NCBI RefSeq assembly: GCF_012978815.1
Contig: NZ_LIWR01000002.1
Location: 124,001 to 188,000 of the forward strand
Length of the DNA: 64,000 bases
Reading direction: 5' to 3'
From: Campylobacter sp. RM16189
GTDB taxonomy: Bacteria > Campylobacterota > Campylobacteria > Campylobacterales > Campylobacteraceae
Shown here: in pieces, positions 55,744 through 63,996 of the stretch
Layout of the letters: the number at the start of each line of letters is the position of its first letter
Numbering within the stretch: position 1 is the stretch's first letter
The notes under the pieces: generated by a model
Told to the model about the DNA's origin: nothing
What the model saw: only the letters and a program-made list of their open reading frames with translations
Databases searched by the model: none
Position numbers and translations under genes: made by a program

Positions 55744-56940
55744 ATGAGTTTAGTTAAGTATCTTCTTTTTAAATATTTACGCTTTGATAAAAGCCAGCCT
55801 TTTATCACTCTCTCTGCTATTTTGGCTTTTTTGGGAGTTAGCATAGGGCTTATGGTGCTTATAGTGGCAATGGCTATAATGAATGGATTTGATAAGGAAT
55901 TTGAGCGTAAGCTATTTACGATGAACTATCCTATAACCATCCTTTCAAGCATACGTGCAAGTATAGAAGATGCCGATGTAAACGATTTAAAAGCCAAATT
56001 TCCACATCTAAAATTTAGCCCTTATATTATGACTCAGGTTATTATTAAGAGTACGAGCGGCCTAGAGGGCGGGATGCTCTTTGGAGTAAATTCAACTGAC
56101 GAAAAGAGTATAAATTCCGTTGTCAAAGAGGGGCTTAAAAATAGAGAGATAAGAGGGTACGAGCTACTTGTAGGAAGCGCTATTAAAAATGATTTCGTGC
56201 TTAGCGGAGAGGATAAACTAACCTTGATATTTACTAAGGGTGATCCGGGAGGATTTGCTCTGATACCAAAGATGAAGCGCTTTGATGTGATATCTAGTTT
56301 TGACTCCGGACTCGTGGCGTATGACAAGAGCTATCTTTATACCTCAGTAGAGGCTCTGCGTAAAATTTTAGACTATGAAGAGGGCAGGTATGACGGAATC
56401 CATGTCTATTCTGATAAACCATTTGATGATATAAGCAAAATTTCAGCCCAGCTTCCACTCTCTTTAAGAGCTATTGGTTGGTGGCAACAAAATGGAAATT
56501 TCTTTTCAGCTCTTGCGCTTGAAAAGCGCGCTCTTTTTATAGTTTTAATGCTAATTATTTTGGTCGCATCTTTAAATATAGTAAGCTCGCTTCTGATGAC
56601 TGTTATGAACCGCCGTCACGAGATAGCGCTTTTGCTCTCTCTTGGTGCAAGTAAGAGTGAGATAAAAAAGAGCTTTTTTGCCTTAGGTGCCACAATAGGT
56701 GGAAGCGGAATAGTATTTGGCCTTATATTGGGACTATTTGGAGTTTGGCTGCTTGGAAGTTTTGATATTATAAATTTGCCTGCAGATGTGTATGGAAGTG
56801 CTAAACTACCAATGGAGCTATCTTTAATTGACTTGTCGCTTATACTTGTTGGAGCCATTGTGATAGTGGCGTTTTCGTCATATTATCCTGCTAAAAAAGC
56901 AGCCCAGATAAATGTGCTTGAAACATTAAGAAACGAATAA
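55744..56940 (+). CDS. lolC: LolC/LolE-family lipoprotein-releasing ABC permease
   Basis: The 398-residue FtsX-type membrane protein has an N-terminal helix (LGVSIGLMVLIVAMAIMNGFDKEFE), a large periplasmic domain and three C-terminal helices with NRRHEIALLLSLGASKSEIKKSF, the LolC/E coupling segment. With LolD it extracts lipoproteins for LolA. It begins at the base after the secA stop. Like Campylobacter, only one LolC/E-type permease is present here; a LolD gene is not in the window. Confidence 0.88.
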   Translation: MSLVKYLLFKYLRFDKSQPFITLSAILAFLGVSIGLMVLIVAMAIMNGFDKEFERKLFTMNYPITILSSIRASIEDADVNDLKAKFPHLKFSPYIMTQVIIKSTSGLEGGMLFGVNSTDEKSINSVVKEGLKNREIRGYELLVGSAIKNDFVLSGEDKLTLIFTKGDPGGFALIPKMKRFDVISSFDSGLVAYDKSYLYTSVEALRKILDYEEGRYDGIHVYSDKPFDDISKISAQLPLSLRAIGWWQQNGNFFSALALEKRALFIVLMLIILVASLNIVSSLLMTVMNRRHEIALLLSLGASKSEIKKSFFALGATIGGSGIVFGLILGLFGVWLLGSFDIINLPADVYGSAKLPMELSLIDLSLILVGAIVIVAFSSYYPAKKAAQINVLETLRNE

Positions 56941-56949
56941 AATAGTTTT

Positions 56950-58194
56950 TTATTTTTTAACTACTACACTCTCTAAATTTTCAAAGCTAAATATATTAAA
57001 TCCATTTTCATGCCTATATGTCAAATTTAGCTTATGTGCCTCAAGTATATTATCTACTATATAAAGCCCCAAGCCAAAGCTTTTTTTGGCATCTTCACCT
57101 TTAGTAAACGGCTCTATATAGTGCTTTAGATCTTTTGATAGTTTTTCGCCTCTGCTTATGAACTTGATATCTTTATCGCCTATGGCTATTTTTACATGTC
57201 TATCGCTGGAGTATTTTAGTCCATTATCTATCATGTTTTTAATAGCTATCGCAAAGAGTTTAAAATCAATATTTATGCTAATATTTTCTATTTTCTCTAT
57301 GACTACACTATCTTTTTCCACCATCGCTATATCAAGAGCTTCATCTATCACATCGTCTATCAGGCAAATTTTGGTGTTGCTTAGAGCGGTGCTTGATGTT
57401 ACTTGTTCGACAGCGGCAAATTCGTTTATAAGACTTTCAAGCTTTACAAATACCGACACGAGTCTTTCTTGATTTTTATCTTTTTGTATCATTTCAGCGG
57501 TTATTCTTCCTTTTGTGATAGGAGTTTTAAGCTCGTGCATAATATTTCTTAAGAATAATTTTCTTGAGTTATTGAGGTGCCTAATTTGACAAACCGCATT
57601 ATAAAAAGCCTCTGAAACTTCTGAAATTTCATCATTACCGCTACTTACATCTTTAATCTTGTCAATATCTCCTCTGGCAAATATATCTATCTGTCTTTTT
57701 AGTTTTCTTAGTGGCTTTAACTTTCTAATAACAAAGATGTAAGCTGCAAGTAAGATAAGTGCAACTATGGAAAAAATAATTTTGATAATATCATATCTAT
57801 AGGGTTGGTATTCGTTGTCTTTTAAAAGTAGGGTTCTATCTATATGTTTAATTTTTAAATAGTGATGTTTTTCATATAGCATAATAGCACTCGAACCAAT
57901 ATCTGCTGAAATTTCCTCTAAAATCGTAGCATCTTTTAAAATTTTTTCTTTTTCTTCTTGATCTATAATCTCAGGCATTCTGATGCCTTCGATTTGGCGT
58001 TCATACTCTTTGTCGTTTATAATTCCACTCATATAAAATAGCGTATTTCTGGCTATTGTAGAGTATTTTGCATTCAACTCTCTTGTGTAGTTTTGCTTAT
58101 CATACTCCATTAGCCATAAAAAGGCCAGAAATATGCTTGTAGACGCAAGTATAAATATAAAAGTAATAGTATAAAAAACTGATGAACGTTTCAT
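56950..58194 (-). CDS. cprS: ArsS/CprS-like sensor histidine kinase
   Basis: The 414-residue kinase has two membrane helices (about 8-29 and 136-157) around a ~105-residue periplasmic sensor, a HAMP-like link, H-box IMHELKTPITKGR with phospho-acceptor His220, N-box NMIDNGLKYSS and G-box FGLGLYIVDNI. The gene order (kinase, regulator, htrA, cbpA, hspR, kefB) is that of C. jejuni cprSR (Cj1226c-Cj1231), supporting the name. It follows its response regulator by 12 nt. Confidence 0.85.
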   Translation of the reverse strand: MKRSSVFYTITFIFILASTSIFLAFLWLMEYDKQNYTRELNAKYSTIARNTLFYMSGIINDKEYERQIEGIRMPEIIDQEEKEKILKDATILEEISADIGSSAIMLYEKHHYLKIKHIDRTLLLKDNEYQPYRYDIIKIIFSIVALILLAAYIFVIRKLKPLRKLKRQIDIFARGDIDKIKDVSSGNDEISEVSEAFYNAVCQIRHLNNSRKLFLRNIMHELKTPITKGRITAEMIQKDKNQERLVSVFVKLESLINEFAAVEQVTSSTALSNTKICLIDDVIDEALDIAMVEKDSVVIEKIENISINIDFKLFAIAIKNMIDNGLKYSSDRHVKIAIGDKDIKFISRGEKLSKDLKHYIEPFTKGEDAKKSFGLGLYIVDNILEAHKLNLTYRHENGFNIFSFENLESVVVKK

Positions 58195-58206
58195 TTTGGG
58201 GTAAAT

Positions 58207-58884
58207 TTATTGAATAAGCTTATAGCCTATACCTCTAATCGCATGTATATATGTAGGCTCTTTTGGATTTTCACCAAGTTTGGCTCTGATTCTGCCTATT
58301 ATTACATCTATGCTTTTATTTGATGAGTCTTCATTAATACTTTTGCAATTATATATAAGCTCTTCTCTCGTGATAGCCCCACCTTCTTTTTTGATCAAGT
58401 ATTTTAAGATGTCAAATTCTGCAGCGGTTAAGTTTAAAGGCTCGTTTTTGAGGGTGATAATATGCTCAAATTCATTTAAAACCAGATCCTTGTTTTTCTG
58501 CTTTTTTTCTTCCGCTATAGTTACATTTTGGCGTCTTAAATGACTTTTAATACGCGCCAGTAGTTCTTGAGGATCGTAAGGTTTGGGTAGATAATCGTCC
58601 GCTCCATTGTCAAGAGCATTAACTTTATCGGTAATGTCATGTCTTGCGCTTGAGATTATGATAGGAATGTTATGTCTTTTTCTTATCTCTTTGCATACTT
58701 CAAGCCCATCAATACCAGGCAGAGTCAGATCAAGTATTACAAGATCAAATTTGCCAGTATTTAAAGTAGAAAGACCTATATAAGGTTCTTCCGCGATGGT
58801 AACCCTAAAATCATAGTTTTCAAGGTACTCACTTAAAATTTCAGCCAGTTCAAAATCATCTTCTATCATCAAAATGTTTATCAT
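58207..58884 (-). CDS. cprR: OmpR-family response regulator, CprR-like
   Basis: The 225-residue regulator has a receiver domain with acidic pocket EDD (8-10), phosphorylation site Asp52 in LVILDLTLPG and Lys in LPKPYD, and a winged-helix domain ending THIHAIRGIGYKLIQ-like. In C. jejuni CprR is essential and controls surface and biofilm traits as well as htrA-linked stress functions. The kinase gene follows by 12 nt. A TATAAT lies 36 nt before the ATG. Confidence 0.88.
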   Translation of the reverse strand: MINILMIEDDFELAEILSEYLENYDFRVTIAEEPYIGLSTLNTGKFDLVILDLTLPGIDGLEVCKEIRKRHNIPIIISSARHDITDKVNALDNGADDYLPKPYDPQELLARIKSHLRRQNVTIAEEKKQKNKDLVLNEFEHIITLKNEPLNLTAAEFDILKYLIKKEGGAITREELIYNCKSINEDSSNKSIDVIIGRIRAKLGENPKEPTYIHAIRGIGYKLIQ

Positions 58885-58919
58885 GCCATATTTCCAAAAT
58901 TTATTTTAAGTTGATATCG

Positions 58920-58925
58920 ATTATA
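58920..58925 (-). promoter_or_regulatory. -10 element for cprR-cprS
   Basis: TATAAT on the minus strand, 36 nt upstream of the cprR ATG and after the htrA terminator, so the two-component genes have their own promoter. Confidence 0.55.
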
Positions 58926-58961
58926 ACAGAAAATTTATAAAACTATATAAAGAAAAAAGTT

Positions 58962-58979
58962 GGGCGTAATCTTACGCCC
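58962..58979 (-). terminator. Intrinsic terminator of htrA
   Basis: GGGCGTAA (58962-58969) and TTACGCCC (58972-58979) form a tight hairpin. On the minus strand it is followed by AACTTTTTTC. It lies 7 bp after the htrA stop. Confidence 0.82.
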
Positions 58980-58985
58980 TTAAAT

Positions 58986-60392
58986 TTATTTAATAACAAG
59001 TCCTTGAATAACTCCGCCTCTATTTACCCATACAAGAGTTTTTTTGTTCTTAGAATTTAAAAGAGCCTTGTTAAAATCATTGAGATTTATTATATTTTCT
59101 TCACCGATTTGTATTATGATATCGCCTTTTTGGAAGCCAAATTTATCGGCGTTTGAGTTTGTCTTGACATCTGTTACTAGTACGCCTACTATATCTTGAG
59201 GAATTTTATATCTATATCTTATTTCATCGTTTATGGGAGCTACGCTCAGTCCGCTTATAGAGGAGTTATCTCTCATTCCTGTATTGGGTTGTTGCATATT
59301 GGCTAGTTTTATTTTTGTCGTTTCTATTTTACCTGAACGCTCATATACTAGAGTGATCTCTTTATTAGGAGTAAGAGAGCCTATCGTATTTTTAAGATCG
59401 TTTGCGTTTTTTATCTGCTTATCGTCTATTTGTATTATAAGGTCCCCTCTTTTAAGTCCTGCTGTATCGGCAGGAAGCCCCTTTTCTACACTGCTTATTA
59501 GCGCTCCTTCTTTGTTTTTATAAATTTCTTTTTGTTCCGTTGTTAAATTTGATATCATAACGCCTATATATCCACGTTCGATCTTGCCATCCTCGATAAG
59601 CTTTTTGGCTATCTCTTTAGTCATATTTGAAGGGATCGCAAAGCCTATTCCGTTATTACCACCGCTTCTTGATAGAATAGCTGAATTTATACCTACAAGA
59701 GCACCTCTGCTATCTACAAGCGCGCCACCTGAGTTTCCAGGATTGATAGAGGCATCGGTTTGGATAAAATTTTCATATTGATTTAATCCGATATTATCTT
59801 TATTTAGACCTGAGATTATGCCTTGTGTTATACTTCCGCCTACTCCAAACGGATTTCCTATGGCAAATACAATATCACCTTCCATTATCTTAGATGAGTC
59901 CGCGATCTTGATTGCCTTTAAATCCGTTGCTTCTATTTTGATTATCGCAAGATCAGTCTTTGGATCTGTGCCTATAATCTTCGCCTTATACTCTTTTTCA
60001 CTCTCCAGTAAAGTTACTAAAATTTCATCGCTATCTTCTATTACGTGGTTGTTTGTTACTATATACCCATCGCTTGATATTATTACTCCTGAGCCTAAAG
60101 ATGCACTCTTTTGCTTATCTTGGGGGATTTTAAAGTTAAATCCAAAAAAGTCTCTAAAAAAAGGATCGTTAAACATCTGGTCGAATCCACTGCCTGCAGT
60201 AGTAGTTTTTGTAGTGGATATATTTACTACTGATTTTTTAGCTTCAGAAATAGAGCTATTATAAGAGAGTATAACTCCATCAGAGTTCTCCGGATTTAAT
60301 CTTGTAAATTTATCTTTGGCTTCATTAAAATTTATTGTTGCTGCAAATATAGAACAAGCTGCAACAAGCGATATCACAACTATTTTTTTCAT
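58986..60392 (-). CDS. htrA: Periplasmic serine protease/chaperone HtrA (DegP type)
   Basis: The 468-residue protein has a signal peptide (ISLVAACSIFAA), a trypsin-like domain with triad His116 (TNNHVIED), Asp147 (DPKTDLAI) and Ser221 (NPGNSGGAL), and two PDZ domains (about 265-360 and 385-465). It degrades and refolds misfolded envelope proteins; in C. jejuni and H. pylori it is secreted and cuts host E-cadherin. AAAAGGATT lies 8 nt before the ATG and is one arm of an inverted repeat. It is divergent from cbpA. Confidence 0.96.
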   Translation of the reverse strand: MKKIVVISLVAACSIFAATINFNEAKDKFTRLNPENSDGVILSYNSSISEAKKSVVNISTTKTTTAGSGFDQMFNDPFFRDFFGFNFKIPQDKQKSASLGSGVIISSDGYIVTNNHVIEDSDEILVTLLESEKEYKAKIIGTDPKTDLAIIKIEATDLKAIKIADSSKIMEGDIVFAIGNPFGVGGSITQGIISGLNKDNIGLNQYENFIQTDASINPGNSGGALVDSRGALVGINSAILSRSGGNNGIGFAIPSNMTKEIAKKLIEDGKIERGYIGVMISNLTTEQKEIYKNKEGALISSVEKGLPADTAGLKRGDLIIQIDDKQIKNANDLKNTIGSLTPNKEITLVYERSGKIETTKIKLANMQQPNTGMRDNSSISGLSVAPINDEIRYRYKIPQDIVGVLVTDVKTNSNADKFGFQKGDIIIQIGEENIINLNDFNKALLNSKNKKTLVWVNRGGVIQGLVIK

Positions 60393-60399
60393 TATTATT

Positions 60400-60433
60400 A
60401 ATCCTTTTATAATTAGTATTTTAAAAAAGGATT
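60400..60433. repeat. Inverted repeat spanning the htrA ribosome site and -10
   Basis: Arms AATCCTTTT (60400-60408) and AAAAGGATT (60425-60433) are perfect 9-bp complements with a 16-nt spacer. One arm is the htrA ribosome-binding site; the other overlaps its TATAAT (minus strand, 60436-60431). It could be an operator, or an RNA hairpin if transcription starts further upstream. Confidence 0.5.
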
Positions 60434-60436
60434 ATA
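60431..60436 (-). promoter_or_regulatory. -10 element for htrA
   Basis: TATAAT on the minus strand, 38 nt upstream of the htrA ATG, in the divergent htrA-cbpA region. Confidence 0.55.
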
Positions 60437-60500
60437 AAGTATCCCACTTAACGCAAAGTTAATGTTTTTTAGCCTATTGTAAATATATAAAATTAGTATA

Positions 60501-60535
60501 CTTGATTGACATAGACTAAAGTTTTATGCTACAAT
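60501..60535 (+). promoter_or_regulatory. HAIR-like HspR operator over the cbpA-hspR promoter
   Basis: CTTGATT (60501-60507), 7 nt, ACTAAAG (60515-60521) matches the HspR-associated inverted repeat CTTGAGT-N7-ACTCAAG at 12 of 14 positions with the right spacer. It overlaps a consensus -35 TTGACA (60506-60511), which is 18 nt from -10 TACAAT (60530-60535). HspR bound here would block RNA polymerase. The start point would be about 25 nt before the cbpA ATG. Confidence 0.72.
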
Positions 60536-60567
60536 AATTATAAAAAAAATTGCTTTAAGGATATGAA

Positions 60568-61452
60568 ATGAGTAATAGTCTTTATGATACTTTGGGCATT
60601 TCAAAAGGCGCAACTAGCGACGAGATAAAAAAAGCATACCGCAGATTGGCAAGAAAATATCATCCGGATATAAATAAAGAGCCTGGTGCAGAAGATAAAT
60701 TTAAAGAGATAAATGCAGCTTATGAAATTTTAAGCGATGAGAAGAAAAAGGCTCAATATGATCAATACGGCGATACTATGTTTGGAGGACAAAATTTCCA
60801 TGACTTTGCAAGCAGTTCAGCCAATATGGGCGATCTTGACGAGATATTAAAAAATATTTTCGGCGGAGGCTTTGGAGGATTTTCTAGAAGCGGCTTTAGT
60901 GGATTTTCAAGCTCAGGATTTGATGATGGCTTTAGTGGATTTTCGCAAGATCTAGACATTAGAGCCAGAGTAAATATACCTTTTGAGGTTGCTATTTTGG
61001 GTGGTGAGCATAGGATAAATTTTAATGGAGATAGTCTAAAGATAAAAATTCCAAACGGTATAAACAATGAGGAGAAGCTTCGTATAAAAGGCAAAGGTAA
61101 GAGCGCTAGAAGTGGCGAGGCGGGCGATTTGATACTGACTGTAAATATAGAACCGAGCAGTGAGTATGAAAGAGATGGCGATGATTTGTATAAGGAGGCT
61201 GAAATTCCGCTTAGAACAATGCTTTTTGGTGGAAAGGTAACTATATCTACCTTGCAAAAAGATGTTACCATAAAGATTGCCGAGAATTCAAAATCAGGAC
61301 AAAAGATAAGAATTAAAGGCTATGGTGTAAAAAATAGAAAAAGTGGACTTTATGGAGATTTGTATCTTAAGATCAAAGTTGCATTGCCGGATACAAATTC
61401 GCTTGATGATGATTTGATAAAAATTATGAAAGAAAAACTTCCGGAGAGATAA
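60568..61452 (+). CDS. cbpA: CbpA-type DnaJ co-chaperone
   Basis: The 294-residue protein has a J domain (4-68, HPD in KYHPDINKE), a Gly/Phe-rich linker (about 95-130) and the two C-terminal beta domains of DnaJ-type II. It lacks the zinc-finger, so it is CbpA-like rather than DnaJ. It stimulates DnaK in protein folding. AAGGATATGAA precedes the ATG. HspR follows by 1 nt; both share the HAIR-controlled promoter. Confidence 0.92.
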   Translation: MSNSLYDTLGISKGATSDEIKKAYRRLARKYHPDINKEPGAEDKFKEINAAYEILSDEKKKAQYDQYGDTMFGGQNFHDFASSSANMGDLDEILKNIFGGGFGGFSRSGFSGFSSSGFDDGFSGFSQDLDIRARVNIPFEVAILGGEHRINFNGDSLKIKIPNGINNEEKLRIKGKGKSARSGEAGDLILTVNIEPSSEYERDGDDLYKEAEIPLRTMLFGGKVTISTLQKDVTIKIAENSKSGQKIRIKGYGVKNRKSGLYGDLYLKIKVALPDTNSLDDDLIKIMKEKLPER

Positions 61453-61453
61453 A

Positions 61454-61840
61454 ATGCGTGGATATGATGAGCCTGTTTATCTTATAAGTGTCGTTGCTAA
61501 AGTGCTTAGCATACACCCTCAAACCTTGCGTCAATATGAGCGAGAAGGTCTTGTTGAGCCGTCAAGAACCGATGGTCGTATGAGGCTATATTCTGAGAAA
61601 GATCTGGATCGTATCAAGATGATACTTCGTCTGACTCGTGATTTGGGTGTAAATTTGGCTGGAGTTGATGTGATATTGCAGCTAAAAGAGCAACTTGATC
61701 AGTTTGAGCAAACTATAGATGAGTTAAGAAGTGAAGTGGATAGGCTTAACAATACAGGCACTATTCCATCTAAAAAAGCCCTTGTTAAACGCAAGAATAG
61801 TTTTGATCTTATTTTTTATGAACATAAAGATAAGGGCTAA
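61454..61840 (+). CDS. hspR: Heat-shock repressor HspR (MerR family)
   Basis: The 128-residue regulator has the MerR helix-turn-helix YLISVVAKVLSIHPQTLRQYEREGLVEPSR-TDGRMRLYSEKDL and a C-terminal coiled coil (about 75-105). HspR represses chaperone genes by binding HAIR operators and often needs DnaK or CbpA as co-repressor. It is encoded with cbpA and would regulate its own operon. GGAGAGATAAA provides the ribosome site. Confidence 0.93.
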   Translation: MRGYDEPVYLISVVAKVLSIHPQTLRQYEREGLVEPSRTDGRMRLYSEKDLDRIKMILRLTRDLGVNLAGVDVILQLKEQLDQFEQTIDELRSEVDRLNNTGTIPSKKALVKRKNSFDLIFYEHKDKG

Positions 61841-61864
61841 TATTTATTAAAATAAGGTTGCTTT

Positions 61865-61873
61865 TGATATAAT
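61865..61873 (+). promoter_or_regulatory. Extended -10 promoter for kefB
   Basis: TGATATAAT (TG-N-TATAAT) 25 bp after the hspR stop indicates that kefB can be transcribed on its own. Confidence 0.5.
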
Positions 61874-61883
61874 TTCAAATACA

Positions 61884-61910
61884 GATAATTAAAATTTAGC
61901 TTTAATTATC
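61884..61910 (+). promoter_or_regulatory. Leader hairpin before kefB
   Basis: GATAATTAAA (61884-61893) and TTTAATTATC (61901-61910) are perfect 10-bp complements with a 7-nt loop. The hairpin starts about 4 nt after the likely transcription start and ends 9 nt before the first ATG, so it would form in the mRNA leader. Confidence 0.5.
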
Positions 61911-61931
61911 GGCTTATGTATGAGGTGGAAT

Positions 61932-63383
61932 TTGGAAAATTTTTTACTTTTTTTTGCTATTTTATTGATAGCAAGCATTGTTTTTAGTAAGGTTTCTGAT
62001 AAATTTGGTATTCCATCTCTTATTGTCTTTTTAGCTGTCGGTATGCTGGCCGGATCTGACGGACTTTTAGGAATTGACTTCACAAATCATAGAGTGGCTC
62101 AAGAGATTGGCACCATAGCTCTTATATTCATATTGTATGCCGGTGGTCTTGATACAAATTTTAAATCAGTTAGACCTATAATGGTAAGTGGTATAGTTTT
62201 AGCGACTATCGGAGTCATACTAACTGCAGGCACTGTTGCCGTTTTGGCAAGATATCTTTTAAATTTTAGCTGGATGGAAGCATTTTTATTAGGTTCTATT
62301 ATCTCATCTACTGATGCAGCGGCGGTATTTGCCATCTTAAGAGCCAAAGGAATTTCGCTTAAAAACAATCTAGGACCGCTTCTTGAGCTAGAGTCAGGCT
62401 CAAACGACCCTATGGCGATCTTTCTTACTATGACTATGATTCAAATGATATCTTTATCCACCACTCCGACACCTGCAAATATAGCACTTATACTTGCGGA
62501 GCAGTTTTTAATAGGTGGCATATTAGGCTATATATTTGGATTTTTATTGCCATCTATATTTAATAGATTAAGACTCGAGTATTCTGGACTTTATTCGGTA
62601 TTTTCGATAGCTTGGGCTTTGCTTATTTACACTATTGTTACAAAGGTTGGTGGAAACGGATTTTTGGCTGTGTATATAGCTGGAATTTTTATAAATAAAA
62701 AGGAATTCGCTCATAAAAAGAGTCTTGTCGGATTTCACGATGGTATTGCTTGGACTATGCAGATTGTTGTGTTTTTGACGCTAGGTTTACTTGTATTTCC
62801 CTCAGAGCTTCCGTCTGTAGCATTTATGGGTTTTATAATAGCTTTATGGTTGATGTTTGTTGCTAGACCTGTGGGCGTATTTATATCCCTTCTGTTTTCA
62901 AAATATAATATCAAAGAGAAAATTTTCATCTCATGGGTTGGTCTTAGAGGAGTTGTACCCATAGTGCTTGCTACATATCCTTATGGAAGTAATTTGCCAA
63001 ATTCAAATTTAATATTTAATACTATCTTTTTCGTGGTCCTGATATCTTTGGCTGTTCAAGGTGCTACTCTTGAATTTTCAGCGGTAAAATGTGGAGTTAA
63101 AGACGATGATGAGGTTGAAGAAGCTGAGGCATCGAACTTACCAATTTTTTATCATACATTAAGACAATACACTATACATTTTGGCTCGGAAATCATCGAG
63201 AAAAACCTAGCGGAACTTGAGTTGCCAAGTGATTTTCTTATCCTGCTTATAAAACGCAAGGGCGAATACATCAAGCCTACAGGCTCATCGGTATTTGAAG
63301 AGGGTGATTTATTGCTCATTCAATGCGAAGATGAAAACAAATACAACGAAATTTTAAAAACTTATTTTGTTCCGCAGAATTAG
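61932..63383 (+). CDS. kefB: Monovalent cation/proton antiporter, CPA1/2 family with RCK_C domain
   Basis: About 483 residues with some 12 membrane helices (FGIPSLIVFLAVGMLAGSDG; STDAAAVFAIL; ESGSNDPMAIF, the latter two ion-binding motifs) and a C-terminal RCK_C-like regulatory domain (about 400-480). It exchanges K+ or Na+ for H+. I choose TTG 61932, with AGGTGG 6 nt upstream, over the ATG at 61920, which has no ribosome site. The kefB label follows C. jejuni gene order; the NhaP2-like layout with RCK_C but no full KTN domain makes K+/H+ antiporter the safest description. Confidence 0.85.
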   Translation: MENFLLFFAILLIASIVFSKVSDKFGIPSLIVFLAVGMLAGSDGLLGIDFTNHRVAQEIGTIALIFILYAGGLDTNFKSVRPIMVSGIVLATIGVILTAGTVAVLARYLLNFSWMEAFLLGSIISSTDAAAVFAILRAKGISLKNNLGPLLELESGSNDPMAIFLTMTMIQMISLSTTPTPANIALILAEQFLIGGILGYIFGFLLPSIFNRLRLEYSGLYSVFSIAWALLIYTIVTKVGGNGFLAVYIAGIFINKKEFAHKKSLVGFHDGIAWTMQIVVFLTLGLLVFPSELPSVAFMGFIIALWLMFVARPVGVFISLLFSKYNIKEKIFISWVGLRGVVPIVLATYPYGSNLPNSNLIFNTIFFVVLISLAVQGATLEFSAVKCGVKDDDEVEEAEASNLPIFYHTLRQYTIHFGSEIIEKNLAELELPSDFLILLIKRKGEYIKPTGSSVFEEGDLLLIQCEDENKYNEILKTYFVPQN

Positions 63384-63468
63384 AATTTTAGATACATTTC
63401 AATTCTGGTTAAATTTCTCAATGGAATATTATTGTCTAAAGTTAAATTTTATTGGAGCAAATTTTACA

Positions 63469-63996
63469 TCATTTGTTTTTTAAAAATTGTTTTATTTCAA
63501 TATCACCTTTCTCTCCAACAAAACCACAACTTTTGCCACCATTTTTCCCTATAGTAGCTTTATGTATTTCATTAAATACCATTCCATAAGGAATATAAAT
63601 TTCATAGGCTTTTGCAACTAAATTATCTTTATTGTCTAAAATATTATATTTATGATGCTTTGAAATTTTGTTCGAAAATTTCTCATTGCTTGATAAAATA
63701 CGAAATTTTTCTACATCATCTTTAGTATAATCGTTATCCAAAACAACAACCCCATAATCTTTTTGAATATTACATTTGTATTGGTATGTTATAAAAAATC
63801 TAGCATCGTCAAAATTTATAACAGCAAGAAACAGAACTACCCATAATATAATTTCCTTATTAAATTTGATATTTTTTCTATGAAATATTGATAAAAATAT
63901 TGGCATAATAAATATTGGAAATATTAGCAATGTTGTTGAAATAATTACACATGTTAGTATTGATACAAATTTTAGTATTTTATTTAAATTTGACAA
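63469..63996 (-). CDS. Small membrane protein at the right edge, possibly partial
   Basis: About 175 residues with two or three hydrophobic N-terminal helices and a charged C-terminal soluble part containing two cysteines (YQYKCNIQ, GGKSCGFVGEKG). The only start is TTG 4 nt from the window edge and the frame is open beyond it, so the true start may lie outside. Codon use is markedly more A/T-rich than in its neighbours. I do not recognise the family. The 85-bp gap before it shows nothing distinctive. Confidence 0.55.
   Translation of the reverse strand: MSNLNKILKFVSILTCVIISTTLLIFPIFIMPIFLSIFHRKNIKFNKEIILWVVLFLAVINFDDARFFITYQYKCNIQKDYGVVVLDNDYTKDDVEKFRILSSNEKFSNKISKHHKYNILDNKDNLVAKAYEIYIPYGMVFNEIHKATIGKNGGKSCGFVGEKGDIEIKQFLKNK

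Noticed and set aside
59818..60264. 148-codon open frame antisense to htrA
   Set aside because: It mirrors the HtrA protease domain and has the hydrophobic, serine-rich composition of a shadow; no family recognised.
60762..61271. 169-codon open frame antisense to cbpA
   Set aside because: It is the complement of a clear DnaJ-type gene, with a Ser/Pro/Leu-rich composition typical of antisense shadows and no ribosome site.
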